DNA of 41,083 nt from Actinomycetes bacterium (GTDB lineage: Bacteria; Actinomycetota; JAICYB01), in the NCBI GenBank assembly GCA_025934435.1, contig JAICYB010000025.1, forward strand, positions 1-41,083, in the 5' to 3' direction. Position 1 is the first letter of the stretch. Each line of letters opens with the position of its first letter. The notes below the pieces were generated by a model. It was not told where the DNA came from and made no database searches. It saw only the letters and a list, made by a program, of their open reading frames with translations. The position numbers and the translations under genes are program-made. Shown piece by piece: positions 22,501 through 31,357 of the stretch.

Positions 22501-24315
22501 TCACTTCTCCTCCACGCGGAGCGCTCGGATGAAGACGTCCGGCGGTACCTCGACCTCGCCGATCTGGCGCATCTTCGCCTTGCCCTTCTTCTGCTTCTCG
22601 AGGAGCTTGCGCTTCCGCGTGATGTCGCCGCCGTAACATTTCGCGGTCACGTCCTTCCGGCGCGCCTTGACCGTCTCGCGAGCGATGATCTTCGCCCCGA
22701 TCGCCGCTTGGATCGCCACGTCGAACTGCTGGCGCGGGATCAGATCCTTGAGCCGCTCGGTCATCGCGCGTCCCCAGTTGTACGCGCGGTCGCGGTGGAC
22801 GATCGTCGAGAAGGCATCGACGGCCGTGCCGTGAACGAGGAGGTCGACTCGCACCATGGGCGCCTCGCGGTAACCGGTGATGTCGTAGTCCAGTGACGCG
22901 TAACCGCGCGTGCGCGTCTTCAGCTGATCGAAGAACTCGAAGATGATCTCGCCGAGTGGCATCGCATACGTGAGCTCGACGCGTTCCGGTGACAGGTAGT
23001 CGAGCTTGCGCTGCTCGCCGCGCTTCTCCTGACAGAGCTCCATGATCTGTCCGATGAACGCGGCCGGCGAGATGATCATCGCGTCCACGAACGGCTCTTC
23101 GATGTGTTCGATGTGCGACGGGTCCGGCAGATCGGACGGTGAGTGCACGATCAACTCTTCGCCGGAGGTCAGGACGACGCGGTACGCAACGGTCGGCGCC
23201 GTGACGACGAGCTCGAGATTGAATTCGCGATGCAGCCGTTCGGTCGCGATCTCCATGTGCAGCATCCCGAGGAACCCGCAGCGGAAGCCGAAGCCGAGTG
23301 CCTTCGATGTCTCGGGCTCGTACACGAACCCGGCGTCGTTCAGCCGCAGCTTGTCGAGCGCGTCCCGCAGCTCTTCATATTCGCCTTCTTCCGGGTAGAG
23401 ACCCGTCCATACCATCGGCTTCGGTTCCCGGAAGCCGGGCACCGACGACGCCGCGGGTGAGGCGGCGAGCGTGACCGTGTCGCCCACGCGTGCGTTCTGC
23501 ACCTCTTTGATGCCGGTGATGAGATAGCCGACTTCTCCGGCGCCGAGACGCTGGACCGGCGTCGGTCCGGGCGCGAGCACGCCGAGCTCGCCGATCGACG
23601 TGACGAATCCCGTCGACATCAAGCGCACCTGTGCGCGGTCGTGGATCTCTCCGGACATCATGCGCACGTACGTGATCACACCGCGATACGGATCGAACAC
23701 CGAATCGAAGATCAGCGCGCGAACGGCATCGTCCGAGGTGTCGACTTCCGGCGGACGGACCCGTTCGATGATCGCATCGAGCAGAACGTCGACTCCTTCG
23801 CCGGTCTTCGCCGACAGACGGATGATCTCGTCGTTCCCGCCGATGAGGTGATGGATCTCCTCTTCGACGCGGTCGGGGTCGGCCGCGGGAAGGTCGACCT
23901 TGTTGATCACCGGGATGACGTCGAGCCCGACTTCGATGGCCTGGAAGAGCGTCGCGATCGTCTGCGCCTCGACCCCCTGCGTCGCGTCGACGAGGAGGAT
24001 CGCGCCTTCGCAGGCGTTGAGGGCCCGCGAAACCTCGTACGCGAAGTCGACGTGGCCTGGCGTGTCGATGAGGTTGAAGATGTGGTCCTTGTACGGCATC
24101 CGCACGGCCGCTGCCTTGATCGTGATCCCCCGCTCGCGCTCGAGATCCATCCGGTCGAGGTACTGAGCGTCGTGCGAGCCTTTGAGTACGCCCGTCAGCT
24201 CGAGCATGCGGTCGGCCAGGGTCGACTTGCCGTGGTCGATATGCGCGATGGTGCAGATGTTGCGGAGCAGAGGCGCGCCGGAGCGCGGCGCAGGCGTTAT
24301 CGGGCGGTCACTCAT
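22501..24315 (-). CDS. lepA: Elongation factor 4 (LepA)
   Basis: A 604-residue translational GTPase that acts on stalled or assembling ribosomes. G1 is [10 protein letters not shown], the switch regions have [14 protein letters not shown] and [16 protein letters not shown], and G4 is NKVDLPAAD. The C-terminal domain unique to LepA ends in [27 protein letters not shown]. Length is normal. ATG 24315 is the first gene of the long minus-strand run and is divergent from rpsT. GAGG lies about 8 bases upstream. Confidence 0.96.
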   Translation of the reverse strand: MSDRPITPAPRSGAPLLRNICTIAHIDHGKSTLADRMLELTGVLKGSHDAQYLDRMDLERERGITIKAAAVRMPYKDHIFNLIDTPGHVDFAYEVSRALNACEGAILLVDATQGVEAQTIATLFQAIEVGLDVIPVINKVDLPAADPDRVEEEIHHLIGGNDEIIRLSAKTGEGVDVLLDAIIERVRPPEVDTSDDAVRALIFDSVFDPYRGVITYVRMMSGEIHDRAQVRLMSTGFVTSIGELGVLAPGPTPVQRLGAGEVGYLITGIKEVQNARVGDTVTLAASPAASSVPGFREPKPMVWTGLYPEEGEYEELRDALDKLRLNDAGFVYEPETSKALGFGFRCGFLGMLHMEIATERLHREFNLELVVTAPTVAYRVVLTSGEELIVHSPSDLPDPSHIEHIEEPFVDAMIISPAAFIGQIMELCQEKRGEQRKLDYLSPERVELTYAMPLGEIIFEFFDQLKTRTRGYASLDYDITGYREAPMVRVDLLVHGTAVDAFSTIVHRDRAYNWGRAMTERLKDLIPRQQFDVAIQAAIGAKIIARETVKARRKDVTAKCYGGDITRKRKLLEKQKKGKAKMRQIGEVEVPPDVFIRALRVEEK

Positions 24316-24332
24316 GGCGTAAGCCTCAATGG

Positions 24333-24338
24333 TAGACT
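24333..24338 (+). promoter_or_regulatory. Candidate -10 box for rpsT
   Basis: TAGACT stands in the 54-base gap between divergent lepA and rpsT. Transcription near 24345 would leave a leader of about 25 bases. No clear -35 box is visible. Confidence 0.35.
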
Positions 24339-24369
24339 CGCCGAAACGAAAGATAAGGCCTAGAAGCTC

Positions 24370-24624
24370 ATGCCCAGATCACGAACAGTCATCAAGAGGC
24401 AGCGCCAGACGGAGCGCCGCCACCTCCGACGCAAGTCGGAACGCTCCGAGCTGAAGACGCTCGAGCGGAGTGTGCGGTCCGCAGCGAGCGGCGATGCCGC
24501 GAAGGCCAGCTTCAAGAACCTCGCGAAGGCACTCGACCAGGCCGCCGCCAACGGGACCATCCACCCGAACAAGGCGGCCCGGAAGAAGTCACGCCTCGCG
24601 AAGCTCGCCAACAAGACCTCCTAG
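24370..24624 (+). CDS. rpsT: 30S ribosomal protein S20
   Basis: An 84-residue very basic protein with the S20 pattern: [27 protein letters not shown] at the start and [21 protein letters not shown] at the end, forming the three-helix bundle that binds 16S rRNA. The length is usual. The position next to divergent lepA and near holA is conserved in Actinomycetota. A repeat-derived stem-loop follows 44 bases after the stop. Confidence 0.95.
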   Translation: MPRSRTVIKRQRQTERRHLRRKSERSELKTLERSVRSAASGDAAKASFKNLAKALDQAAANGTIHPNKAARKKSRLAKLANKTS

Positions 24625-24660
24625 TTGAGCCCGGACCGCGTTCTGCGGTAGACGAAGAGC

Positions 24661-24699
24661 ACAGGATGCGCCGCAAGGCGCCCCTACGATCGGACAGGA
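24661..24699 (+). repeat. REP-like palindromic element between rpsT and the GYD gene
   Basis: It begins ACAGGATGCG, carries a perfect stem GCGCC-GCAA-GGCGC (24668-24681), continues CCCCTACGATCGG and ends with a second ACAGGA. It matches the outline of the 30-base unit duplicated at 13622-13681. The final ACAGGA runs into the AGGAGGG ribosome site of the next gene. As RNA it could act as a stem-loop between the two genes, but it has no T-run and is not a clear terminator. Confidence 0.7.
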
Positions 24700-24706
24700 G
24701 GGCAGC

Positions 24707-24994
24707 GTGCCGGCGTACATCTTGCTTTCGTCGTTGAACCCCGGTGGACTCGAGACACTGAGGGAACGTCCCGATCGCCTGCGCGAGGTGAATCAGGAGA
24801 TCGAGAAGATGGGCGGACACATCGTCAGCCAGTACGCCGTGCTCGGTCCGTTCGACTTCGTCACGATCCTCGAAGCGCCCGACAACGCGACCGTCGCGAA
24901 GATCTCCGTCGGGATGGGCGCGCGCGGAACCGTGCGCATCCAATCATTGCCGGCGATGCCGGTCGACGAGTTCATCGAGTCGCTGAAGCACTAA
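24707..24994 (+). CDS. GYD domain protein
   Basis: A 95-residue protein of the GYD-domain family, named for a conserved Gly-Tyr-Asp; here the position reads LGPFDFV. The start PAYILLSSLNPGGLETLRERPDRL, then IEKMGGHIVSQYAVLGPFDFVTILEAPD and ATVAKISVGMGARGTVRIQSLPAM, follow the ferredoxin-like fold typical of it. The biochemical role of the family is not known. GTG 24707 has AGGAGG (24696-24701) 5 bases upstream, a strong site partly made of the repeat. Its stop interlocks with that of convergent holA. Confidence 0.88.
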   Translation: MPAYILLSSLNPGGLETLRERPDRLREVNQEIEKMGGHIVSQYAVLGPFDFVTILEAPDNATVAKISVGMGARGTVRIQSLPAMPVDEFIESLKH

Positions 24995-25941
24995 CGCGAG
25001 TCGATACTGAACGCGACGACGCGTTCGAGCAGGATCTCGGCCGGCAGGACGGCGCCGTCCTCGCCGCCTTTCAGCTCGAAGTCGGCTTGCGCGAGCGCAC
25101 CGTGCATCCCGAACAACCAATCCCACGTCAGCCGCGGGGCCTGACGCCGGATCACGCCGACGCGACCTTCCGATAGGCCGACGGACTTCGCGACCTGACC
25201 GTCCTTCATGGACGGATCACGCTCGATCATCGCTTTGACCTTGATCACGCCGCGGATCTGCGAGACGAGCGCACCGAGCACGGGCAGAGGTTCATCCCCG
25301 GCATCGAGCAGACGGCGGAGTGACGCGAGCGCTTTGTCGCCTTCGCGTTTCACGATCGCGTCGAACAAGATCCAGATCGGCTGCTCGGCGGACGACGAGA
25401 AGTGCTGACCGACGACGTCCCGTCCGGCCTTGCCGCCCTTGCCGACGCGAAGCGCGAGCTGATCGACGGCCTGCGCGAGGTCGCGCAAGCTCTCGCCGAC
25501 GGCTTCCACGAGCGCCGGTGCTCCGTCCTTCGTGGGATCGACTCCCGCGCGCTTCATCCGCTTCATCACCCAGGCGATCAGCTCGCCGCGGCGCGGACGC
25601 TGCAGACGCGTCACGGCGGCAACGTCGGACAGCGCACCCATGAGCGACGTCGGAGGACGCTCCGCGACGGCGGTGATCACGACGTCGGCGGGTTCGCCGT
25701 CCATCCCGAGCGTCGCGACGACCTTCTCGATACCGGACTTGTTCAACGCTTGAGCGTTCCGCAGAACGACGAGCCGCTTCGAGGAGAAGAGCGACCCGGC
25801 GAAGACGGCTTCCTCGAGGCCGTCGGCTCCTGTTTCGAGGTCGACCGTGAGGACCTCGGCGTCGCGCCCGGCGGCGTCGACGGCCTCGTCCACCGCTTCG
25901 GACGCGAGCAGGTCGTCCTGCGCCCAGATCAACGTGTTCAT
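24991..25941 (-). CDS. holA: DNA polymerase III delta subunit
   Basis: A 316-residue HolA, the clamp-loader subunit that opens the beta clamp. It starts MNTLIWAQDDLLASEAVDEAV and has the delta-type N-terminal domain with SLFSSKRLVVLRNAQAL, VVITAVAERPPTS and LRDLAQAVDQLALR, followed by the helical collar domain (PIWILFDAIVKREGDKALASLRRLLDAG, PRLTWDWLFGMHGALAQADFELKGG). As usual for delta it has no Walker motifs. Its ATG shares ATGA with the comEC stop. Confidence 0.92.
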   Translation of the reverse strand: MNTLIWAQDDLLASEAVDEAVDAAGRDAEVLTVDLETGADGLEEAVFAGSLFSSKRLVVLRNAQALNKSGIEKVVATLGMDGEPADVVITAVAERPPTSLMGALSDVAAVTRLQRPRRGELIAWVMKRMKRAGVDPTKDGAPALVEAVGESLRDLAQAVDQLALRVGKGGKAGRDVVGQHFSSSAEQPIWILFDAIVKREGDKALASLRRLLDAGDEPLPVLGALVSQIRGVIKVKAMIERDPSMKDGQVAKSVGLSEGRVGVIRRQAPRLTWDWLFGMHGALAQADFELKGGEDGAVLPAEILLERVVAFSIDSR

Positions 25942-28157
25942 CGCTGCTCCATCACCTGTAGGTCGGCACCATCGACACAGACCAGCACGCGTCCATCTTC
26001 GTCGGTGCGGAAGACAGGACCGCGCGCAGCGTAGCTCCGGACGGCCTCGGGTGCCGGAAGGCCGTAGGGGTTCGGCTGCCCGACGGTGATGAGCGTCATC
26101 CGTGCTCCGACCGCTGCGGGGAATGCCGGGTCGAGGTCCTTCGAGCCGTGGTGCGGCGCGACGAGCACGGCGGCGGACACGTCCTCGTATGCCGCCAGCG
26201 CGATCTGCTGCGGCGAGCGGATATCTCCCGGCAGCAGAACGCGATCGCCGTCGATCGTCGCTTTGAGGACCAGACTGCTCGCGTCGATCGCATCCTGCGA
26301 GAAGGTTTCGAGGTCGCGGTCGGACGGCCAGAGCACCTCGACGTGGATCGCACCGGCGTCGATCGCGTCGCCTTCGGCAACGGGATCGAACGGTACGCCG
26401 GCGCGTCGCGCTTCACCGATCACCTGTGCACCGGACTGCCAGACGAGCTCGGCCGGACCGTAGAGATGTCCGACGCGCATGCGACGCAGCACGTCGATCG
26501 CACCGAGCGCGTGATCGATGTGTGAGTGCGTGATGTAGATGGCGTCGATCGCGTTCACGCCGGTCGCGCGGATCTGATCGACGACACCGCCGGCCGCCGG
26601 CCCGGTGTCGACGAGCACGGAGTGCGAACCGTCGTGCAGGAGCACCGCGCTCCCCTGACCGACGTCGAGCGCGGCCACGAAGGCTCCCGGGCAGGACGGC
26701 CCACCGATGGCACGTCCGCCCGAAGCGCCGAAGAGCACGACCGCGAGACCGACACTCGCAGCGCGGACGCGTGTCGAACGCACGGCGAAAGCCGCGAGCG
26801 CAGCGGTGATCGCGCACGCCGCGACCACACTCATACTGAGGCTCGCGGCCGGGATCCGTGCGAACGCATGAGCGGACCCGAGGATCACGTCGAGCGGGAG
26901 CCGCATCGTCGCGGGGGCCCAAGCGAAGACGCGGAACACCGACGCCGCGGTCAGTGTCGCCATCCCGCCGAGCATCACGAAGCCGCCCAGGGGGATCGCG
27001 ACGATGTTGGCGAAACCACCGAGACCCGGGATGCGTCCGAAATGCCACGCCAAGAGTGGAGCCACCGCGATCTGTGCGGCGACCGTCGTCCCGAGGCCGG
27101 ACGCCGCCGCGCGCACGAAGCGCGCATCGCTTCGCGCGAGGATCTTCGACGCGAGCGCTTCCCCCCACAGGATGATCCCGAGCGTCGCACCGAACGACAG
27201 TTGGAAGCCGACGGTAAACAGCATCTCGGGCGCGAGCAGGATCAGCAGAGCGAAGGCGAGCGACGCCGCACGGAGGGCGTCGGCGCGTCGTCCGCCCGCG
27301 CCGACGACGAGGGCGATCCCGGCGGAGACCGTTGCGCGGAGCACGGACGGCTGCAGTCCGGTCAGGAAGGCGAAGAACACGAGCGCCGGCAAGGCGGCGG
27401 CGATGCGCAGCCACCGCCCGCGCGGAACCAGAAAACGGACGAGCACCATGACGATCGCGAGGAAGACCGCGACGTTGTAGCCCGACACCGCGACGAGGTG
27501 CGCGAGGCCGGTGGTACGGAAGTCCTCCGTCGTGGACGTATCGATCAGCGCGGTATCCCCGTCCGTCATCCCGAGGAGCAGCCCGGCCTGCTTGCGCGGG
27601 AGGGCGTGTGCAGCCACGTCGGAGTAGCGCGCACGTACGGCCGCCGACCACGATCGTAGTCGCGACCCGGTTCCGAGCCGGTCGAGGGTGTCGGCGACGA
27701 GGAGGGGAGGTTCGTCCCGTCCGGCCCGCGCTGTGCGCAGACCGCCCGTCGCGCACACACGCTCACCGACGTGCGCCTTGCCCGCGCCGCGGCCCGACAC
27801 GCGTAGCGGCTCGCGCACACGCCAGCCTTGCGAACGGCGGACGATGCGGTCGATCTGCAGCCTCACGGAATGGGGGCCGAGCTCGTCGACGACGCCGCAC
27901 GCGCGGACGACGGCCTTCGTCGTGGCGAGCTTCGGCGCGAGCGCTTCGGACGACGCCGCCGTCCGCCACGCCGCCGACGCGCTCGACGCGAACACGAGCG
28001 CGATGCACGCCCCGATGAAGAGCACCCGGCGGAACACCACGACACCGACCACGGCGACGAACACGACGATGGCGGAACCGACGGCGAGCCACGGTCGACC
28101 GAACCCGATCGCCGTCCCCGCACCGACGCAGATCGCGGCGACGACGGCCGCATTCAT
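25938..28157 (-). CDS. comEC: DNA uptake channel protein ComEC
   Basis: A 739-residue protein of the ComEC/Rec2 family, the inner-membrane channel for single-stranded DNA in transformation. The N-terminus has membrane segments and a DUF4131/OB-like region. The competence domain (about 180-450) has LVAVSGYNVAVFLAIVMV and GLQPSVLRATVSAGIAL with many membrane helices. The C-terminal metallo-beta-lactamase domain (about 480-739) has LDVGQGSAVLLHDG, the metal motif THSHIDHALGAI and VLVAPHHGSKD. ATG 28157 shares ATGA with comEA; the long frame above it overlaps comEA. Presence of comEA and comEC suggests DNA uptake, but pilus genes are not in the window. Confidence 0.93.
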   Translation of the reverse strand: MNAAVVAAICVGAGTAIGFGRPWLAVGSAIVVFVAVVGVVVFRRVLFIGACIALVFASSASAAWRTAASSEALAPKLATTKAVVRACGVVDELGPHSVRLQIDRIVRRSQGWRVREPLRVSGRGAGKAHVGERVCATGGLRTARAGRDEPPLLVADTLDRLGTGSRLRSWSAAVRARYSDVAAHALPRKQAGLLLGMTDGDTALIDTSTTEDFRTTGLAHLVAVSGYNVAVFLAIVMVLVRFLVPRGRWLRIAAALPALVFFAFLTGLQPSVLRATVSAGIALVVGAGGRRADALRAASLAFALLILLAPEMLFTVGFQLSFGATLGIILWGEALASKILARSDARFVRAAASGLGTTVAAQIAVAPLLAWHFGRIPGLGGFANIVAIPLGGFVMLGGMATLTAASVFRVFAWAPATMRLPLDVILGSAHAFARIPAASLSMSVVAACAITAALAAFAVRSTRVRAASVGLAVVLFGASGGRAIGGPSCPGAFVAALDVGQGSAVLLHDGSHSVLVDTGPAAGGVVDQIRATGVNAIDAIYITHSHIDHALGAIDVLRRMRVGHLYGPAELVWQSGAQVIGEARRAGVPFDPVAEGDAIDAGAIHVEVLWPSDRDLETFSQDAIDASSLVLKATIDGDRVLLPGDIRSPQQIALAAYEDVSAAVLVAPHHGSKDLDPAFPAAVGARMTLITVGQPNPYGLPAPEAVRSYAARGPVFRTDEDGRVLVCVDGADLQVMEQR

Positions 28158-28735
28158 ACGGTGACGTGCGGACGGATCTGATCGAGCTTCCGCGGCCCGA
28201 TACCCGGGACGTTCTGGAGATCGTCGACCGTCCGGAAGCCGCCGTGGTCCGTCCGGTAAGCGATGATCTTCTGCGCCGTCGACGGACCGACACCCGGAAG
28301 TGTCTCGAGCTGATCGGCCGTGGCCGTGTTCAGGTTGATGAGCGCGCCCTCGCTCGACGACGGCGCCGCCTGCGCTCCCGCGCCCCCGCTCTTCGCCGGG
28401 ACGAGCACCTTGTCCCCGTCCTTCACCTTGGCCGCGAGATTCAGCGCGTCGAGATCGGCATCGTCCGCGGCGCCCCCGGCCGTCAGCACGGCGTCGTTGA
28501 CGCGCGCGCCCTCGTGGAGCTCGTACAGGCCCGGATGCCTCACGGAACCGGCGACGTGGACGAAGATCAGATGTCCGGACGACGTGGCCGACGGCGAGGC
28601 GAGCGAGATGTGCGCCGGCTTCGGCCGTGCGCGCATGGCGACCCCGTACCCGCCGACGACACCCACGGCAGCGAGTACGCACAGGACGACAGCGATGCGT
28701 CGCGCGGGCAGGGATCTGAGGAATGCTTCCACCAC
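28154..28735 (-). CDS. comEA: ComEA, DNA-binding competence protein
   Basis: A 193-residue ComEA. A membrane anchor (about 14-34, VVLCVLAAVGVVGGYGVAM) is followed by an SLBB domain (about 56-112, FVHVAGSVRHPGLYELHEG) and a C-terminal helix-hairpin-helix pair (about 131-191, INLNTATADQLETLPGVGPS and FRTVDDLQNVPGIGPRKLDQI) that binds DNA outside the membrane. Two GTG codons stand in tandem; GGAGG is 1 base before the first (28735) and 4 before the second (28732), so the second may be the true start. The gene follows leuS by 55 bases. Confidence 0.93.
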   Translation of the reverse strand: MVEAFLRSLPARRIAVVLCVLAAVGVVGGYGVAMRARPKPAHISLASPSATSSGHLIFVHVAGSVRHPGLYELHEGARVNDAVLTAGGAADDADLDALNLAAKVKDGDKVLVPAKSGGAGAQAAPSSSEGALINLNTATADQLETLPGVGPSTAQKIIAYRTDHGGFRTVDDLQNVPGIGPRKLDQIRPHVTV

Positions 28736-28761
28736 GCCTCCATGGACGGCCGTGGGGAAGA

Positions 28762-28783
28762 CCGCTGCGAACCGTAGCAGCGG
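28762..28783 (-). terminator. Hairpin after leuS, possible terminator
   Basis: A perfect 7-bp stem CCGCTGC/GCAGCGG with an 8-base loop lies 7 bases after the leuS stop and before comEA. The following minus-strand bases (TCTTCCCC) are only weakly T-rich, so termination would be partial at best. Confidence 0.3.
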
Positions 28784-28790
28784 GTGCTGA

Positions 28791-31223
28791 CTACTTCTCG
28801 AGCACGAAGTTCACGAGGTTCGGCGGACGCGCGATCACGCGCGCGACCTCCCGCCCCTCGAGCTGCTCGGCGATGCGCTCGGCTCCGCGCGCAGCCTCGA
28901 TCGCCGCGGCTTCGTCGATGTCGCCGGGCACCTCGACCTTGCCGCGGACCTTCGAGTCGATCTGCACGATCAGGGTCGTCGTGTCGACGGCCGCCAACCC
29001 GGCGTCGACTTCGGGCCAAGATTCGTCGTGGACGGAACCCGAAGCCCCGAGCTCCGACCACAGCTCCTCGGCCAGGTACGGCGCGATCGGCGCGAGGACG
29101 CGCAGCAGCACGTCGACACCTTCGCGAAGGTCGGAGGCCGATGCGTCGGACGAAGCGAGCGTCCGCTGGAGCGTCATCATCTCGGATATCGCGGTATTGA
29201 AGGCGGCGCGGTCGTAGCGCTCGGTGATCGCCGCGAGCGCTCGATGTGTTGCGCGACGTACCGCAGACACGCCGGACGGAGCGCCGGCTCGGCGCAACAG
29301 GTCGATGTTGTCCGTTACGAGCCGCCACACGCGTTCGCAGAATCTGTACGCGCCGACACAGGCTTCGGCGCCCTCCGGTGGCCACTCGTAGGCGTCGGTC
29401 GGCGGCCCGATGAACAAGATGAACACGCGCAGCGCGTCGACGCCGAAGCGCGCGATCACCTCGCCGGGCTCGACGATGTTGCCGAGCGACTTCGACATCA
29501 TCTTCCCGCCCATCGAGATGAGGCCGTGGTTCATCAGCCGCTTGAAGGGCTCGGTCGCTTCGACGAGGCCCATGTCGTGGAGGAACTTCGTCACGAATCG
29601 CGCGTAGATCAAGTGCATGACGGCGTGCTCGATGCCGCCCGTGTACTGATCGACGTTCATCCAGGCATCGGCGAGGTCGCGATCGAAGATCGCCGCTTCG
29701 TTGTGCGGGTCGCAGAAGCGCAGGAAGTACCAGGACGAGTCGACGAAGGTGTCCATCGTGTCCGTCTCCCGGCGCGCGTCACCGCCGCACGACGGGCATG
29801 TGGTGGTGACCCAATCCGTCGCTTTCGCGAGCGGTGACATCGCGTCGTCGGTCAGGTGGTAGTCGGCGTCGAGCGGGAGCTCGAGTGGGAGCTGGTCGTC
29901 GGGCAACCCGACGATGCCGCACGAGTCGCAATGGACGACGGGGATGGGCGTTCCCCAGTAGCGCTGGCGCGAGATCAGCCAGTCGCGCATGCGGAACTGG
30001 ATCTCGGGCCGTCCGATGCCGCGATCGGCGAGGTGATCGATGATCGCCCGCTTCGCCTCCGCCGTCGGAAGTCCGTCGAACGGACCGGAGTTCGTCGCGA
30101 CCCCGTCGCCTTCGAACGGAAGCTCGTCCCCGCCCTCGACGACGCGGCGAACGGGCGCGCCGATCTGCTCCGCGAACTCGAAGTCGCGCGTGTCGTGTCC
30201 CGGGACGGCCATGATCGCACCCGTCCCGTAACCCATCAGCACATAGTCGGACGCGAAGACCGGCACTTCCTCGCCGTTCAAGGGGTTCACGACGTGCGCT
30301 TGCAGGTCGAACGCTCGTCGCTCGCGCTTCGTCGCCATGCGCTCGATATCCGTCGCCCGCCGGACGTCATCGAGGAACGCCGCATACTCCGCGGCCTTCC
30401 CGGCGCGGTGCGCGAGCTTGGCGGCAACGGGATGCTCGGCGGCGAAGACGAAGAACGTCACCCCGTACAGCGTGTCGGGACGGGTCGTGAACACCTCGAT
30501 CTCGTCGCCCGTCTCGGCGATGGTGAACGTGACTCGCGCGCCTTCGGATCGTCCGATCCAATTGCGCTGTTGCGTCAGGACGGCGTCGCCCCACTCGAGC
30601 TGATCCATGTCGTCGAGGAGGCGCTGCGCGTACTCCGTCGTCTTGAAGAACCACTGATCGAGATCTCGTACCTCGGGAACCGACCCACAGCGCCAGCACA
30701 CGCCGTTACTGATCTGCTCGTTCGCGAGCACCGTCTTGTCGACGGGGCACCAGTTGACCTTCGCGACCTTCTTGTACGCGAGTCCGCGTTCGAACAGACG
30801 AAGGAACAACCACTGGTTCCACTTGTAATAGGACGGATCACAGGTGATCAGGTTCCGGTCCCAGTCGAAGGTGAACGCGAGCTTCTTGCACGACGCCGTG
30901 AACTTCTCGATGTTGTCGTACGTCGACTCGCGCGGATGGATCCCGAGTTTGATCGCGGCGTTCTCGGCGGGAAGGCCGAAGGCGTCGTACCCGAACGGGT
31001 GCAGGACGTCGAACCCCCGCATCTTCCAGTGGCGCGCGAACGCGTCGCCGATCGTGTAGTTCTCGACGTGTCCCACGTGCATGTCGCCCGACGGGTACGG
31101 ATACATCTCGAGGACGTAGCGCTTCGGGCGCGACGGCACGCGCGGCGCCGCCCACGCGTTATGCGACTCCCAGATCGGGAGCCACTTCTCCTCGATCGCC
31201 TTGAAGTCGTACCGCTCGGTCAT
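28791..31223 (-). CDS. leuS: Leucyl-tRNA synthetase
   Basis: An 810-residue class I LeuRS charging tRNA-Leu. The HIGH motif is YPYPSGDMHVGH, and the KMSKS motif is GGKMMSKSLGN. A zinc-type domain (CWRCGSVPEV) and a large CP1 editing domain (about 220-410, RPDTLYGVTFF, GTGAIMAVPGHDTRDFEFA) are present, with the anticodon-binding domain and C-terminal domain at the end. The frame is open to 31262, but that start lies inside a terminator hairpin. ATG 31223 (MTERYDFKAIEEKW) has GGGAG 5 bases upstream and fits homologues. The leader upstream codes a Leu-rich peptide and an apparent attenuator, so charged tRNA-Leu probably controls expression. Confidence 0.96.
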   Translation of the reverse strand: MTERYDFKAIEEKWLPIWESHNAWAAPRVPSRPKRYVLEMYPYPSGDMHVGHVENYTIGDAFARHWKMRGFDVLHPFGYDAFGLPAENAAIKLGIHPRESTYDNIEKFTASCKKLAFTFDWDRNLITCDPSYYKWNQWLFLRLFERGLAYKKVAKVNWCPVDKTVLANEQISNGVCWRCGSVPEVRDLDQWFFKTTEYAQRLLDDMDQLEWGDAVLTQQRNWIGRSEGARVTFTIAETGDEIEVFTTRPDTLYGVTFFVFAAEHPVAAKLAHRAGKAAEYAAFLDDVRRATDIERMATKRERRAFDLQAHVVNPLNGEEVPVFASDYVLMGYGTGAIMAVPGHDTRDFEFAEQIGAPVRRVVEGGDELPFEGDGVATNSGPFDGLPTAEAKRAIIDHLADRGIGRPEIQFRMRDWLISRQRYWGTPIPVVHCDSCGIVGLPDDQLPLELPLDADYHLTDDAMSPLAKATDWVTTTCPSCGGDARRETDTMDTFVDSSWYFLRFCDPHNEAAIFDRDLADAWMNVDQYTGGIEHAVMHLIYARFVTKFLHDMGLVEATEPFKRLMNHGLISMGGKMMSKSLGNIVEPGEVIARFGVDALRVFILFIGPPTDAYEWPPEGAEACVGAYRFCERVWRLVTDNIDLLRRAGAPSGVSAVRRATHRALAAITERYDRAAFNTAISEMMTLQRTLASSDASASDLREGVDVLLRVLAPIAPYLAEELWSELGASGSVHDESWPEVDAGLAAVDTTTLIVQIDSKVRGKVEVPGDIDEAAAIEAARGAERIAEQLEGREVARVIARPPNLVNFVLEK

Positions 31224-31238
31224 CCGTTCTCCCGTAAG

Positions 31239-31268
31239 AAAAAACCTCCCGTGGCGATGCACGAGAGG
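31239..31268 (-). terminator. Intrinsic terminator (attenuator) in the leuS leader
   Basis: On the minus strand CCTCTCGTG (31268-31260) pairs with CACGGGAGG (31253-31245) over 9 bp with one U-G pair, around a 6-base loop, and is followed at once by TTTTTT (31244-31239). This is a full intrinsic terminator, yet it lies only 6 bases upstream of the leuS ribosome site, inside the leader. It makes sense only as a conditional terminator. Confidence 0.85.
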
Positions 31269-31271
31269 TCG

Positions 31272-31297
31272 GGCGAGCGCCGCGTCCGGCGCCCGCC
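31272..31297 (-). promoter_or_regulatory. Upstream hairpin of the leuS attenuator
   Basis: GGCGGGCGCC pairs with GGCGCTCGCC (10 bp including one G-U) around a 6-base loop. The 5' arm begins on the last base of the leader-peptide stop codon, the position of a pause or protector hairpin. The 3' flank GCCCGA is complementary to TCGGGC within the leader codons for Leu-Gly-Leu, so an alternative pairing is possible. Confidence 0.65.
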
Positions 31298-31332
31298 TAC
31301 ATAAGCCCGAGGCCCATGCAGTTCAGGTTCAT
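31297..31332 (-). CDS. Leader peptide of leuS (MNLNCMGLGLM)
   Basis: An 11-codon frame, ATG to TAG, whose three leucine codons are CTG, CTC and CTT, all different. It lies between a -10-like box and the attenuator hairpins. The ATG stands 8 bases after TAAAGT, so the transcript would start at or next to it, as in leaderless attenuator peptides known from Actinobacteria. A stalled ribosome at the Leu codons would sit on the region that precedes the first hairpin. Too short to prove by coding statistics; the support is the leucine content and the layout. Confidence 0.7.
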   Translation of the reverse strand: MNLNCMGLGLM

Positions 31333-31340
31333 CTCCGCCT

Positions 31341-31346
31341 ACTTTA
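31341..31346 (-). promoter_or_regulatory. Candidate -10 box of the leuS leader
   Basis: TAAAGT on the minus strand lies 12 bases after the stop of the ABC ATPase gene and 8 bases before the leader-peptide ATG. The -35 region is unclear; TTGCGC occurs 14 bases upstream, which is short. Confidence 0.45.
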
Positions 31347-31357
31347 ACAGAGCGGCC

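Noticed and set aside
24668..24681. Intrinsic terminator after rpsT
   Set aside because: The 5-bp stem has a GNRA loop but no T-run, and it is better explained as part of the repeat element.
31224..31262. Upstream start of leuS at 31262
   Set aside because: It would put the terminator hairpin and T-run inside the coding sequence; ATG 31223 has a good ribosome site and fits the family.
29856..31304. A 482-codon plus-strand frame opposite leuS
   Set aside because: Shadow frame that would also run through the leuS attenuator.
31224..31357. T-box riboswitch in front of leuS
   Set aside because: No T-box sequence (TGGNACC type) or long leader is present; a leader peptide explains the region better.
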